A stretch of DNA of 64,000 bases from Paragorgia papillata (GCA_035771165.1 JAWNZC010000265.1:845001-909000), one strand, 5' to 3'; counted from the stretch's first letter, positions 23,008-31,555 are shown. Numbers and translations are program-made. The notes: generated by a model from the sequence alone, not told the origin.

Positions 23008-23216
23008 TAGCCTGGTACCCTGGCCCAATTTCAAAAGAAATATGGGCCAGGTAACCACTAATCTCATTCTCGCGTCATCAGGGCTAAATCCACTTATGAC
23101 GATTGCAGTTTTACTCATAGCCACTAAAAACGCGCGAAATTTCAACCAATAAGAAAGCAGAAGTCTTTAGTGGTTACCTGGCCCATATTCTTTGATTGGA
23201 CCAGGGTACCAGGCTA
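23008..23216. mobile_element. MITE with ~54-bp inverted termini
   Basis: Starts TAGCCTGGTACCCTGGCCCA and ends with the inverted TGGACCAGGGTACCAGGCTA. The complementarity extends inward to TGGGCCAGGTAACCACTAA and TTAGTGGTTACCTGGCCCA. Total 209 bp with no coding potential. The target duplication is not clear. Confidence 0.75.
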
Positions 23217-23840
23217 CCTAGGGTCTAGCAGATTTCCAGAGGAGATTAGGACGGGTGTCACGTGAATATCTCGACCAATGAAATAGCTTAATTTTCTCAT
23301 CATTTTCGCGAAGTAGATCGGCTGAAAATTTTGCATTGGATTTAGAATACCAAATATTACGCTGTCATTCATTTTTTTTCTTTAAAAAGCAGCGATATCG
23401 TTTGATATATTGTTGGGCTATCCATATCTGCAGGATTTTGCAAGGTAACTGTATTTTTTCTACTTTGTTTTAGTCGTTTATGTAGGCCGTGTCGCGCTAA
23501 TTAAGCAAACAACCCATTTCCGGTTTGTCAACAATTTTCAAAGCAAAAAATCCCGACTTCCCATGGTTAGAATTTTCTCATTTTTGCGTAATACAGTAAG
23601 TTGAAGAAATGTTTAATCTTGGATTCTATCCGGACGCCCCCTACCCCCCCCCCCCCCCCCCCCCCTCACCCGTTTTCGAGATATTCAGCGTTGAATGGAA
23701 CATATAAAAAAATACTGTATAAGCTCTCAAATGAAAGTCAACAATACGCAACCAAAATTGCCATGGTTTGGACAAATATAAAGAACACACATAAGAATCC
23801 CAGGTTTAAAATGAAGAGCTTGTTTATAAAAACAGTTGAG
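23217..23840. other. Noncoding stretch with a poly-C tract
   Basis: A run of about 24 C lies at 23644-23666. Otherwise nothing recognised. The open frame beginning at 23601 is created by the C tract. Confidence 0.5.
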
Positions 23841-24211
23841 CAGGGGCGGATTTAGGGGTGGTGGATTGGGTGGCTAGCCACCCCCGTCTTTGGTCTAGAA
23901 AAAATTATTAAAAGACCGCTAAATATAATTATTGCAGGTCTAACAGCTCTAGTTAACCGTGAAGTTGCAGTTTTCATTTTTTTTTTTTTAAAGTGTTTAC
24001 ATAAATATTTTATACTGTAAGTACATGTAACCCAAAAATATAACCTTTTTTCCATACTGCGGAGTGCTCAAACGTGCCCTCAAATGGCTCTCAAATTGCT
24101 GGAAATGCCATTTCAGAGATCCAAGAACTCAAAAATTTCCGGGGGAACCCCCTAGAAGGCTCGGCTTCGCTCTAGGACACCCCCCTTTCAACAAGCCTAG
24201 ATCCGCCCCTG
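23841..24211. mobile_element. MITE with CAGGGGCGGAT ends
   Basis: 371 bp. The left end CAGGGGCGGATTTAGG and right end CCTAGATCCGCCCCTG are inverted; TTGAG flanks both sides (23836-23840 and 24212-24216). The same terminal family occurs at 49549-52153, and a similar internal block (CCGGGGGAACCCCCTAGAAG) recurs near 43290-43325. Confidence 0.75.
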
Positions 24212-24216
24212 TTGAG

Positions 24217-24997
24217 TTTTAAATTTCTCAATTTTCAGCAGGAAAAACCCAACAAAATGCACTTTACTGGTGTTATTATAGCTCTGGAGTTACTTTTCGT
24301 ATCGAAAAATGTCAAATATAGCATTTCCACAACTGAAACTTGAATAAAGCTATAATTCAGCATTATCTTATTACTAATTCTTGGCATGACAACCTTCAAA
24401 CGTTTGAGATAACAAAGAAAAATAAGAAAAACCTGCATTTTCCGTACGAATTTCGGACTCGAATTTTGCTTTTGTTCGGCAGATATTTCGTCGTTCAATC
24501 CATTTCCGTGGGTAAAAATTGTTCAGGTACAAGGCCGATAAGCCCAATACATACTAGTTTCTTCGTTATCATCTCTAAAAAACTTTAGGTCTAAAATATT
24601 GTAAATTTTCTGGTTATTTTTTGCAACGAGTTTTCAGTTTTTCATTGTGCACTACATACGTTCTGTGGACGTTCATGGCTATCCCCAGTGGCCGGAAGTT
24701 TGGTTTCACCCAATCATAGGGCCTGTCTTATGGATTTAGCGTTCTAGTTTACTTTAGAGTTCAATGGGTTGGATACATACATTATTCCGCAGCTAATGAC
24801 ATCACCAGAGTCTACATTAATTCTTGTTATCGAACATACTGTTCAAAACACTCTTTCGAAAACTAAACTCTCAGGAGAAAGTGTTCAATTATCAATAATA
24901 CTAGAAGTTACTATCGCAAGTGAAGTGCTGCCTGAAATGAGACAAAAACCTTTAGCCTACTCCGCAGGCAATTCCGTGCAGTCTGTGGCCAATGTGA
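24217..24997. other. Left flank of the Polinton, no recognised gene
   Basis: A 79-codon open frame (24769-25008) reaches the Polinton boundary, but it is not similar to anything I know and I see no splice context. Nothing else is recognised. Confidence 0.4.
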
Positions 24998-25003
24998 CAC
25001 CCC

Positions 25004-25386
25004 AGTAGTGTAAATTTACCGATTCTAGCTCATTTTGGAATTATGCTTTTATGATCCGCCATTTTAAATATTTTAAACATAAAAATTTAAAATATTTCCC
25101 CCAAAATTTTCGAATTTCCATTTCCCTAAATTCATGTTTCCGAGTTTCCGAAAAGCCAAAGCCGAAGCCGAAGTCTGTTGCCATTTTCCCATTTCCCGAA
25201 TTTTTTACTCTCCGCTATTCTCCGTTCTGGTTTTCCGATGTCCGATTGCTAATGTCCGAATTCCGTCTTCGCAAATTACTCTTTTGTCGTCGTTTGCCGA
25301 AAGTGCTATTTTGTTAATGTGTTCCGTGTAAATCTCGTGTTGTCTTGACCTAAACGTGTTCATACCTTTTGGAATATTTTTTCCGG
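25004..25386. repeat. Left terminal inverted repeat of the Polinton
   Basis: About 383 bp, reverse complementary to 38037-38421 with only scattered differences. It contains a perfect stem at 25066-25077/25086-25097 (AAATATTTTAAA with an 8-base loop) some 60 bp from the tip. On its minus strand it also carries an unbroken copy of the polymerase C-terminal coding sequence, with codon TAC at 25330-25328 and a stop at 25205-25207. Confidence 0.95.
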
Positions 25387-25409
25387 GTAAATAATAACAT
25401 AAATAAAAA

Positions 25410-26183
25410 ATGAGTATACACTATGGTTATGACAAATATTGCGATAAGCGTTATTTAACAACAACAGATCAAAAACAATATAAAACTGTTTTTGACGTTA
25501 ACTTATCAAAAGCTGTGAAATCTGGACAAGCCGATAAAGGTGTTAGAGTTGGTAGAGTGCAAGACAATGGATATTCACTTTTTCAAAACGAGTATAGAAG
25601 AGGGCCAATACCTGGATTAGATTTTATTCAAAATACCAGAAAGTGCTTTATGATATTTAAATGTCAGGAAATGGTTAATATTAACATTTCTATATTTATC
25701 GTGTTACGCGTTATTGGCGACACCAACAATTCAGGAAAATGGGCATACATTATTGGAAACGATAATGGTGGGTTTGACAAATTTATTGGGTACAAGACCG
25801 GAACAACAAACCAGCTATCGTATGGAGGAGGTTTTCCTGCTAAAGAGTACAACTGTACAATTCAAAGCGGTGTTAGCATTTTTAACAAACATTTGTTATC
25901 ATGTCATTGGTTACTAAATGGAAGTTGTGTGTACGTAAATGGTGTAAAGTCAGCAGATTCAGATTTTAATGCAAATCCGAAAAGTATTGGTGAAACATGC
26001 GGAACAATATTTGTGAACGATAGGTTTACAGGAACCACCGGACCATTATCAAGACCTTTTACAGGAGAAATTTATGGTATAAAAGTAATTAGCGGATTTT
26101 TAGAAAAGGATGATATAGTTAGCATAAACAGTGAAATGATGAAAAATTACAAAATTTCACAAGCGGGGGATATATTAGCTTAA
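25410..26183 (+). CDS. LamG/concanavalin-like domain protein
   Basis: 257 residues, intact. The second half has the look of a laminin-G/concanavalin-like sandwich: alternating beta-type segments with GKWAYIIGNDNGGFDKFIG, HWLLNGSCVYVNGVKSA and a closing PFTGEIYGIKVISGFL. Those blocks are typical of LamG-type domains in phage and virus attachment proteins. There is no signal peptide or membrane segment. It is the first gene inside the left repeat, and the sequence before its ATG (AACATAAATAAAAA) resembles the virion-gene start motif rather than the TATAATAAARGA motif. By inference it could be a receptor-binding or fibre-like virion part; a non-virion lectin remains possible. A hairpin follows nine bases after the stop. 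Confidence 0.65.
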   Translation: MSIHYGYDKYCDKRYLTTTDQKQYKTVFDVNLSKAVKSGQADKGVRVGRVQDNGYSLFQNEYRRGPIPGLDFIQNTRKCFMIFKCQEMVNINISIFIVLRVIGDTNNSGKWAYIIGNDNGGFDKFIGYKTGTTNQLSYGGGFPAKEYNCTIQSGVSIFNKHLLSCHWLLNGSCVYVNGVKSADSDFNANPKSIGETCGTIFVNDRFTGTTGPLSRPFTGEIYGIKVISGFLEKDDIVSINSEMMKNYKISQAGDILA

Positions 26184-26191
26184 ATGAAAAC

Positions 26192-26221
26192 AAAATTCCT
26201 ATTTAAAAGAATAGGAATTTT
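26192..26221. terminator. Hairpin between convergent genes
   Basis: Perfect 12-bp stem AAAATTCCTATT/AATAGGAATTTT with a 6-base loop. It lies 9 bp past the stop of the LamG gene and 22 bp past the stop of the convergent 108-residue gene, so it can serve both strands. Confidence 0.6.
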
Positions 26222-26243
26222 TAAATATGCTTAGTTGGTTTGT

Positions 26244-26570
26244 TTACCAATATATTTTTTCCTCATCAATTTGGAAACATCCAAGCCATTTTGCTTTTCG
26301 AGGAAATTCAATCACAAAGTTTGTGAAATAGTCATCAGAGTTTAACATTTCAAATATTAGCATTTTGAATGTTAAACTTAGTGCGTAAGCAAGTTCTACA
26401 CGTTTTGGATGGTATCTGACTGTTTCTATGAAAGCGTATAACCTTTCAAGCAGCTTAGGTGAAACAAAGAAATTGTAACAAATTTTTTTCTTGAATTTTT
26501 TGTAAGGTGGGAGATGTCCTTGAGTTATCATATCTTGTAATCTATGAACTATTAACTTTAATTCATTCAT
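26244..26570 (-). CDS. Hypothetical 108-residue protein
   Basis: Intact. Mostly helical in composition, with basic and aromatic residues (HLPPYKKFKKKICYNFFV, LLERLYAFIETVRYHPKRVE). I recognise no domain. It is divergent to the PriCT-like gene at 26619, and its start is preceded on the minus strand by TATAATAAAAGAAAG (26575-26589), the same motif class as the replication genes. The 48 bp between the two starts therefore hold two back-to-back motifs. An early or regulatory role is inferred from that alone. Confidence 0.55.
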   Translation of the reverse strand: MNELKLIVHRLQDMITQGHLPPYKKFKKKICYNFFVSPKLLERLYAFIETVRYHPKRVELAYALSLTFKMLIFEMLNSDDYFTNFVIEFPRKAKWLGCFQIDEEKIYW

Positions 26571-26574
26571 GATG

Positions 26575-26589
26575 CTTTCTTTTATTATA
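26575..26589 (-). promoter_or_regulatory. Replication-class start motif for the 108-residue gene
   Basis: TATAATAAAAGAAAG on the minus strand, ending five bases before the ATG at 26570. Confidence 0.55.
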
Positions 26590-26604
26590 TAGCAATAAAA
26601 GAGC

Positions 26605-26616
26605 TATAATAAAGGA
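26605..26616 (+). promoter_or_regulatory. Replication-class start motif for the PriCT-like gene
   Basis: TATAATAAAGGA, ending two bases before ATG 26619. Matches the motif before 27449, 31556, 33768 and 34235. Confidence 0.6.
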
Positions 26617-26618
26617 AC

Positions 26619-27386
26619 ATGATTGAAACATTAAAGTATTACGTTAGTCAACTTTCGCCAAAACGTGCAAAAATTTACTCAAAATCATGGTGGACTGTTG
26701 GCTATATAATTTACAAACAGACTAAAGGAAGTGAAGAAGGTTATAATCTTTGGCATAAGTTTTCCGCACAGGATATAGATGATTATACCAACAATGTATG
26801 TGATAAAAAATGGGTATATTTTAAGAAAAACAACTATTTTGTTTCAATTAATACAATTGTTGGATACGTTTACGAAGATGGGGGATCGGTTTACAATCCC
26901 AATCACAAACAGATGATAGAGGATGAAAAGGTAAGAAACCTTGTTTACGATGTGTTGTTACCTAAACTTTCAATAAGAAGAATGAGAAACAGAAAAGCCC
27001 TTATCAATCTATGTTCAGCGCTATACCATATGTCATCAGGCAAGGATAGGTTTGTATTAGATGGAGTTTGTAAAAGGATTAAGGATGGAAGCTTAAGAAA
27101 CACATTTGTTTCATCTTGGGATTGTGCATATTTTTCGGCTCAGTATGGTATAAACTTTATTATTAACAGCTTAAACAACGATGAAAAAGAAAAACCACAT
27201 CCAAGAGCAACCAATATCAAATTATATACCCACGATAACCCACTTTGGTTAGAACAAACTACTAACTACTTAAAATTCTATGACAACGCGGGTTACACAC
27301 CAAGGTATTTTAAAGTGGATGCAGAAGAGCGTAGAAGATTAAAACCAGTCGTAGCAAAACAGCGTTGTTTAAAACGAAGTACTTGA
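26619..27386 (+). CDS. PriCT-2-like protein, possible stand-alone primase module
   Basis: 255 residues, intact. Residues 24-65 follow the pattern of the PriCT-2 domain found in D5-type viral primase-helicases: W-W-T-V-G-Y, then GYNLWHKFSA, a spaced Y, then C-x-x-x-W. The remainder (MRNRKALINLCSALYHM, then FVSSWDCAYFSAQYGINFI) is unassigned. No archaeo-eukaryotic primase catalytic motif and no helicase P-loop is visible, so it would be only the linker domain of such enzymes or a structural relative. The replication-class motif just before the start and the absence of any virion motif fit a role in DNA metabolism. The assignment is tentative. Confidence 0.45.
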   Translation: MIETLKYYVSQLSPKRAKIYSKSWWTVGYIIYKQTKGSEEGYNLWHKFSAQDIDDYTNNVCDKKWVYFKKNNYFVSINTIVGYVYEDGGSVYNPNHKQMIEDEKVRNLVYDVLLPKLSIRRMRNRKALINLCSALYHMSSGKDRFVLDGVCKRIKDGSLRNTFVSSWDCAYFSAQYGINFIINSLNNDEKEKPHPRATNIKLYTHDNPLWLEQTTNYLKFYDNAGYTPRYFKVDAEERRRLKPVVAKQRCLKRST

Positions 27387-27433
27387 CGCAGGTTGTTTTG
27401 ATCTAGCTGAATTGCTTATAGAAAAAAATATAC

Positions 27434-27445
27434 TATAATGAAAGA
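27434..27445 (+). promoter_or_regulatory. Replication-class start motif for the acidic 60-residue gene
   Basis: TATAATGAAAGA, ending three bases before ATG 27449. Confidence 0.55.
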
Positions 27446-27448
27446 GAC

Positions 27449-27631
27449 ATGATTGTTAATGATAACGGATTAATGTTATACTTTGAAAGTATTACTGATG
27501 TTATTGATACGTATGGCGGTAATTGCGTTGTATGGGATTTTGTTGAAGAGATATTTATTGTGCAGATGAAGGATATTGAAGATGATGTAGATGAAGATGA
27601 CGAAATTCCTCCAATACCAGAAGGTTGGTAA
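27449..27631 (+). CDS. Small acidic protein, 60 residues
   Basis: Intact, no recognised domain. The C-terminal third is strongly acidic (DIEDDVDEDDEIPPIPEGW). The start motif TATAATGAAAGA and a perfect hairpin 7 bp after the stop support it as a real gene despite its length. Acidic tails of this kind occur in DNA-mimic and ssDNA-binding-partner proteins, but nothing here proves that. Confidence 0.5.
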   Translation: MIVNDNGLMLYFESITDVIDTYGGNCVVWDFVEEIFIVQMKDIEDDVDEDDEIPPIPEGW

Positions 27632-27637
27632 CAATCC

Positions 27638-27666
27638 AAATTTCTAAGATTTTTTCTTAGAAATTT
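27638..27666. terminator. Hairpin between convergent genes
   Basis: Perfect 11-bp stem AAATTTCTAAG/CTTAGAAATTT with a 7-base T-rich loop. It lies 7 bp after the stop of the acidic gene and 27 bp after the stop of the convergent membrane-protein gene. Confidence 0.6.
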
Positions 27667-27692
27667 TTATTACGAAGTGGAGCGACGACTGT

Positions 27693-28095
27693 TTATATTA
27701 ATTTGTGTAGTAACCATCCACCTCCTCCTCCCATTAGTCCGACAGCCATAATTTGGTACTTCTTCATTTCATCTGATGGTTGGTAAAAATCCTCCAACCT
27801 TGGAGGAGGTATTTTACGTTGTAGTTGTATTTTTTTGAGTTCATTAAATGCTTTGTCGGTATTCTTCATATCGCTTTTTGCATCGTATAGTTCAGCTCCT
27901 CAGTTTTCTTTCTCTGTCTTTTCGCGCTGTTTCTTTTTCTAAATATTCTTCTTTTGATTTTGAGAGTTCTTCCATTGCGAGGTTGTGTCTTTTGGTTTCT
28001 TCTTGATAATCTTTTTTGTTAAATGTTGAGAACAGATAACCAGCTCCTGCAAAAGCAACCGCGTTAAATATTCCTCCTGCAACCATTGATACCAT
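27693..28095 (-). pseudogene. Small membrane-associated virion-region protein, one frameshift
   Basis: The start frame (28095-27892) gives a hydrophobic N-terminus (VAGGIFNAVAFAGAGYLF) followed by a charged coiled-coil-like stretch, and ends early at a stop near 27892. Another frame carries on from about 27900 to a stop at 27693 with PPPRLEDFYQPSDEMKKY and a glycine-rich hydrophobic tail. The shift lies near 27905. Size (about 133 codons), two hydrophobic ends and position among virion genes suggest a membrane-active or minor virion protein. I know no named homolog. The start is preceded by TATAAATAAAC, a variant of the virion-gene motif. Confidence 0.5.
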
Positions 28096-28101
28096 GTTTA
28101 T

Positions 28102-28329
28102 TTATACATTTAGGTTTTTTGGGATGTATCCTGCAGATTGGCCTTTTTTGACTAGAAAGCTTCCTGCTGCGACGGCAACAGCTAATTTTGCGGTTTCCTT
28201 TAGACTGGCTGGTGCAGCTAAAGGTTGTCCTGTTAAACGTTTTGAGGCCATGCTTACAACTACAGCTCCTGCTGTAACTAGCGCGGCATTATATAAATCT
28301 TGAATTACTTCCTTTTTGTTATCACCCAT
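28102..28329 (-). CDS. Small hydrophobic protein, 75 residues
   Basis: Intact. Two hydrophobic segments (about residues 14-28 and 48-60) are separated by a basic, proline-containing loop (SKRLTGQPLAAPAS). It starts with the virion-class motif, CTAATAAATG, and its stop is only 6 bp before the next start, so the two are probably co-expressed. Likely a membrane or internal virion protein by context; function unknown. Confidence 0.55.
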   Translation of the reverse strand: MGDNKKEVIQDLYNAALVTAGAVVVSMASKRLTGQPLAAPASLKETAKLAVAVAAGSFLVKKGQSAGYIPKNLNV

Positions 28330-28334
28330 TTATT

Positions 28335-28354
28335 AGTGTAAAAAATTTTACACT
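28335..28354. terminator. Hairpin downstream of the minor capsid gene
   Basis: Perfect 9-bp stem AGTGTAAAA/TTTTACACT around AA, 8 bp past the stop of the gene at 28363 and running into the start motif of the next one. Confidence 0.55.
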
Positions 28355-28362
28355 TTTTAACA

Positions 28363-29000
28363 TTATTTTATTATTATTTCCAATAATATATCTCCAACCT
28401 CATGACTTGTTGTAAACTTTAGTTCACTATAGATTCCGTTATCCAGCTCAGTTTCACTGTTAATGTTGTTATAGTGGGTAACAGAACCCTTTAGTGATTG
28501 TGTGGTTGTAATTGGAAGTAATGCAACGGTATTATCACGCTGTCCTTGAAAAGATGTTTTTGATATATTAACAGCGTTACACTTAATGTTGACATACTTT
28601 AGTCCGAGATTGACGTTAACTGATGTGTTAGAAACGTAACTAGTGTCTTTTGGAATAAGCTGACGCGTTTTGGAGAAACCAAGTATTGGTGCTAGTTTTT
28701 CTAGTGATAGGTTTTCCGTTGGTGTAATTTTTATTTTTTGGGAGTAATGCACTAGCTCTGCACTTGCCTTTACTTCCTTTAGTTTTTCGATGATCATGTT
28801 TGCTGTCCAATATCCAGTTTTGAACCATAATTTTTTGGAACCATTTGCGATAAAAATAGGGTCTGTGATATTATTGAAATCCCAAAACACAGTTGCAACG
28901 CTTTACCGTCATTGTTTCATTTTCAATAACCAGCGGTTCGTCAAATTTAACGGTGGTTTTATTTCCACCATCTTTTTTTATAAGGATTCTTAGGACTCAT
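28363..29000 (-). pseudogene. Probable minor capsid (penton-like) protein, two frameshifts
   Basis: The likely start is ATG at 29000, set by the virion-class motif (AAAATAAATG). The frame is lost within about 14 codons at an A7 run near 28967. Sequence continuing in another frame reads TTVKFDEPLVIENETMTV, and a second shift near 28895 leads into the 175-codon open frame ending at 28363. The start of a single jelly roll in Polinton minor capsid proteins often has such a hydrophobic-P-L-E pattern, and the length (about 210 codons) and the place next to ATPase and MCP fit. That identity is inferred from context and a weak pattern, not from a firm motif. Confidence 0.5.
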
Positions 29001-29013
29001 TTATTTTTGAAAA

Positions 29014-29045
29014 AAAATCATATGTTTTAATTTACATATGATTTT
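29014..29045. terminator. Hairpin downstream of the packaging ATPase gene
   Basis: Perfect 12-bp stem (AAAATCATATGT/ACATATGATTTT) with an 8-base loop, 6 bp past the ATPase stop as read through its A8-run frameshift and 14 bp ahead of the minor capsid start. Confidence 0.6.
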
Positions 29046-29050
29046 ACAGT

Positions 29051-29646
29051 TTAAATTTGACTTGATACTATTTCATGATTGTATGGATGTCTTAAGTTTA
29101 TTTCTAATCTACTATACTTTGTTTTTTTTAATGTTTCTTTTATTTTTTTTCCTCTTCCTTACTAATGTCTAAGTAGTCATCTAAAATAACTTGCATGTCT
29201 TTCCTATTTGGATTGTAAAATGAAACTAGTTTAGAAATGTTTTCACGGTATGGTTTTGCAATAGATGTGAGTTGCTGTGTTATTACTATTGTGCTAATAT
29301 TCATATGTCTTGCTCCAAACCCAAGTTTGACTAATTCGCTGGTACGGTTTTTTACTGATTGACCGGATGCACAATCATCTAAAATAATTAGTGACGGACT
29401 TCCCTTACAAAAGTTAACCACAAATTTTAGATAGTCTTCTGTTTGATCTTGATTACAGGGAATAACAAAAAAGTTTGGATCATTTGTATGACTCCATTCT
29501 AAATATGTTTTATTCCACTCAAATGTTGGACAGATTAAAAAGATGTTTTCAAACTGTTTAGCATACTTTTCTTCTAACATTTTAAGTAAATAATAAGTTT
29601 TTCCACAGCTTGTCATTCCAACTATTATCATATTAAAAGGATTCAT
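29051..29646 (-). pseudogene. FtsK/HerA-type DNA packaging ATPase, frameshift near C-terminus
   Basis: The intact frame from 29646 has Walker A GMTSCGKT (residues 10-17), Walker B LIILDD (86-91) and the sensor-like TQQ (123-125). This is the layout of the genome-packaging ATPases of Polintons, adintoviruses and PRD1-lineage viruses, which drive DNA into the procapsid. The frame ends at 29140 in an A8 run. Another frame continues for about 30 codons with a C-terminus typical of the family to a stop at 29051, so the gene appears to carry one homopolymer indel. All catalytic motifs lie before it. The start has the virion-class motif CCAATAAATG. It lies between the minor and major capsid genes. 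Confidence 0.85.
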
Positions 29647-29686
29647 TTATTGGTAAAAACCATATTTTGCTAAACATATAATTTTT

Positions 29687-30898
29687 TTAGTAATTTAATC
29701 CTAGGTATTCACCAGCTTGTACTTTTAACACACCATCGGATAGAACGAATACATGACACATGAGATCCTTTGTGGTTGCTTTTTTGGTAATTTCAAGCAT
29801 AATTCCAGACTGTGTGGAAAGAAGTTTAACACCATTTCCATAAAGATTTTTGTCATCAATGGATCTAAGATCGATAACCAATGCGAACTTGTCTCCAGTG
29901 AAGAAGTCCTTTGCTGTAACGGCTCCTGGAGCTTGGTTGAATAGTCTTTCAGCTTCTTCAAAAAGTCTTCGTGTAACTATTCCTTGCGAGTAAACGCTGT
30001 TAGGGATTCCTTCGATGGTGACTTTAACATTTTCAATGTTTGGGAATACAAATTCCTCACTTCCACCACGAGTTTTGTTTGTGAATAACAGAACAACAGC
30101 TCGCATACTTTTTCTGGGAAGATTGATGGTTTCGTTGATAAGTGTTGATGTTTTTGAGCCATGGGACTGTTTTTCATTAATGTAGCGTGTTCGAAACTTA
30201 AAGCTCTGCCAACATTGTATCCACTTTCAACCTCATTGACGAGATCTGAGTTGCTAATGGTTTCGTATTCCAGTTCCATGTTTTCCAACTTGTAACCATC
30301 TACAACTTGGTTGTTTTGAGCCTGCATGATTTCAACAGCAGGTGGAAGTGTAATAACATACTGTAAATCATTTGCCATGTTATATGGTGCGTACAGTCCG
30401 TGATCCATTAAGATCTTTCCCAAGCGAATTCGCTGCTTTGTTCCATAGACTGCTGCAAAAGCATCAGCAATAGCATCATCTGATTTTGAGATAACTTTAC
30501 GTTGGTTTTCACTCGCGATGCCATCTTCTAACATATTGTCGCGAACGGTTTTGTCCATCCACAGATCCTCATATGTTCCAAGTAAACTTTCTCCTGTGTT
30601 ATCATATACCTTTTCTCCTGCAAATTTAATTACTAAAACTTTTCTGGAGTTGTTTTGCAAGGTTGTTGTTGAACCAGGATTTTGTGTTTTTGTTTTTAAA
30701 GTCAAAAACAAGGAACATTTTGTCTGGAACTAATGTGGTACCAGGTTTAAGTTTTGGGATTGTAATGTATATTGTTTCTCCGGGATTTGCGGTGTTTGGA
30801 TTAAATGTAATTACATGACGAGTTCGTTCGCCTGTTATTTCATCTTTTTGAATGCGCTTATAACCAGGTTTTAATTTGGTTTGTCTTTCACTGTTCAT
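29687..30898 (-). pseudogene. Probable double-jelly-roll major capsid protein, two frameshifts
   Basis: Three overlapping frames (30898-30626, 30711-29977, 30106-29687) are collinear parts of one gene of about 400 codons, with shifts near 30690 and 30120. Recognisable pieces: ITFNPNTANPGETIYI and TTLVPDKMFLVFDF near the start, then LVIKFAGEKVYDNTGESLLG and YEDLW, then RAVVLLFTNKT and ALVIDLRS in the last third. The VPDKMFLVFDF and DN-x-GES-x-x-x-x-Y-x-DLW blocks are what I know from Polinton major capsid proteins, which form pseudo-hexagonal capsomers from two jelly rolls. The neighbouring ATPase supports the call. The start is marked by TACTAATAAATG. As it stands the gene cannot give full-length protein without correction of two indels, which may be sequencing errors. 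Confidence 0.75.
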
Positions 30899-30907
30899 TT
30901 ATTAGTA
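30896..30907 (-). promoter_or_regulatory. Virion-class start motif, major capsid gene
   Basis: TACTAATAAATG on the minus strand; its last three bases are the start codon. The same 12-mer is at 31351-31362; closely similar ones are at 29644-29655, 28998-29009 and 28327-28338. The poxvirus late promoter element TAAATG has the same arrangement. Confidence 0.65.
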
Positions 30908-30978
30908 CAAAAAAACAACAACTTTTTTTAAATGTTTTTAAGTATTTTTTTTTAAAGATGTTTTTAAGTTAGTTTTTT

Positions 30979-31353
30979 TCATATATCTTCATCATCAAGG
31001 TTATTATACTTTACCTCAGTTGGAGTAGGTTTTTCCACAGATTTTGGTTCATCATTAAAGTCATTTTTAGTGTGTTCCTTTTTATCTTCCACTTGTTTCT
31101 GACTAAATGACTTCCACGCAATGTAGGTTCCAACTACTCCAGTTGCAACGCTAATTAGGGATATAGAGGTTGATAAACTAGGTAACTGAAAAGAGTTAAA
31201 ATCGTCATTTTGCTGGGGTTTAAGTTTTTCACGTTTTCGCGCTTTAGCTGCTTTACTTATTTCAGCAAGCTTTTTTCCTTGTGCTACTCTTTTTGGGTTT
31301 TTAACTTTTTCCTCTGTAATTGGTTTTGTAATGGTTTGTTTCTCTGTTTCCAT
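30979..31353 (-). CDS. Basic protein with one membrane segment, 124 residues
   Basis: Intact. A lysine-rich N-terminal 48 residues (GKKLAEISKAAKARKREKLK) is followed by one transmembrane segment at about residues 61-80 (STSISLISVATGVVGTYIAW) and an acidic C-terminus. Start motif TACTAATAAATG, identical to that of the major capsid gene 80 bp downstream. A basic arm plus a membrane segment would suit a DNA-binding or membrane-penetrating virion component, but no homolog is recognised. Direct repeats (TTTTTTTAAA then ATGTTTTTAAGT) lie between its stop and the capsid start. Confidence 0.55.
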   Translation of the reverse strand: METEKQTITKPITEEKVKNPKRVAQGKKLAEISKAAKARKREKLKPQQNDDFNSFQLPSLSTSISLISVATGVVGTYIAWKSFSQKQVEDKKEHTKNDFNDEPKSVEKPTPTEVKYNNLDDEDI

Positions 31354-31362
31354 TTATTAGTA
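31351..31362 (-). promoter_or_regulatory. Virion-class start motif, 124-residue gene
   Basis: TACTAATAAATG on the minus strand, overlapping the start codon. Confidence 0.6.
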
Positions 31363-31385
31363 GCATTAATTTTTTGTTGCACTTT

Positions 31386-31532
31386 GCTCAAACTAGCTTA
31401 CATTTTGTTTAAATTTGCTCAATAGCTAGCTTAAACTAGCTTACATTTTGTTTAAATTTGCTCAATAGCTAGCTGTAATTCGCTCAGTAGCTAGCTGTAA
31501 TTCGCTCAGTAGCTAGCTGTGATTTGCTCAAT
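31386..31532. repeat. Palindromic tandem repeats in the central divergent intergenic region
   Basis: Two units of about 43 bp (GCTCAA..., CTAGCTTACATTTTGTTTAA) are followed by three 22-bp units of the type GCTCAGTAGCTAGCTGTAAT and a final GCTCAATA. Each carries the palindrome TAGCTAGC or AGCTAGCT. They fill the gap between the minus-strand virion cluster and the plus-strand zinc-ribbon gene, where a regulator-binding array or replication initiator site could sit. Confidence 0.75.
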
Positions 31533-31542
31533 AAAAAAACAC

Positions 31543-31555
31543 TATAATAAAGGAG
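31543..31555 (+). promoter_or_regulatory. Replication-class start motif for the zinc-ribbon gene
   Basis: TATAATAAAGGAG immediately before ATG 31556. Confidence 0.6.

Noticed and set aside
25051..25331. Plus-strand frames in the left terminal repeat
   Set aside because: They are antisense to the polymerase C-terminal coding sequence in the repeat.
26605..26616. Bacterial -10 promoter boxes (TATAAT)
   Set aside because: No -35 partner, distance to the ATG is only 1-15 bases, and the host is eukaryotic; treated as an element-specific start motif instead.
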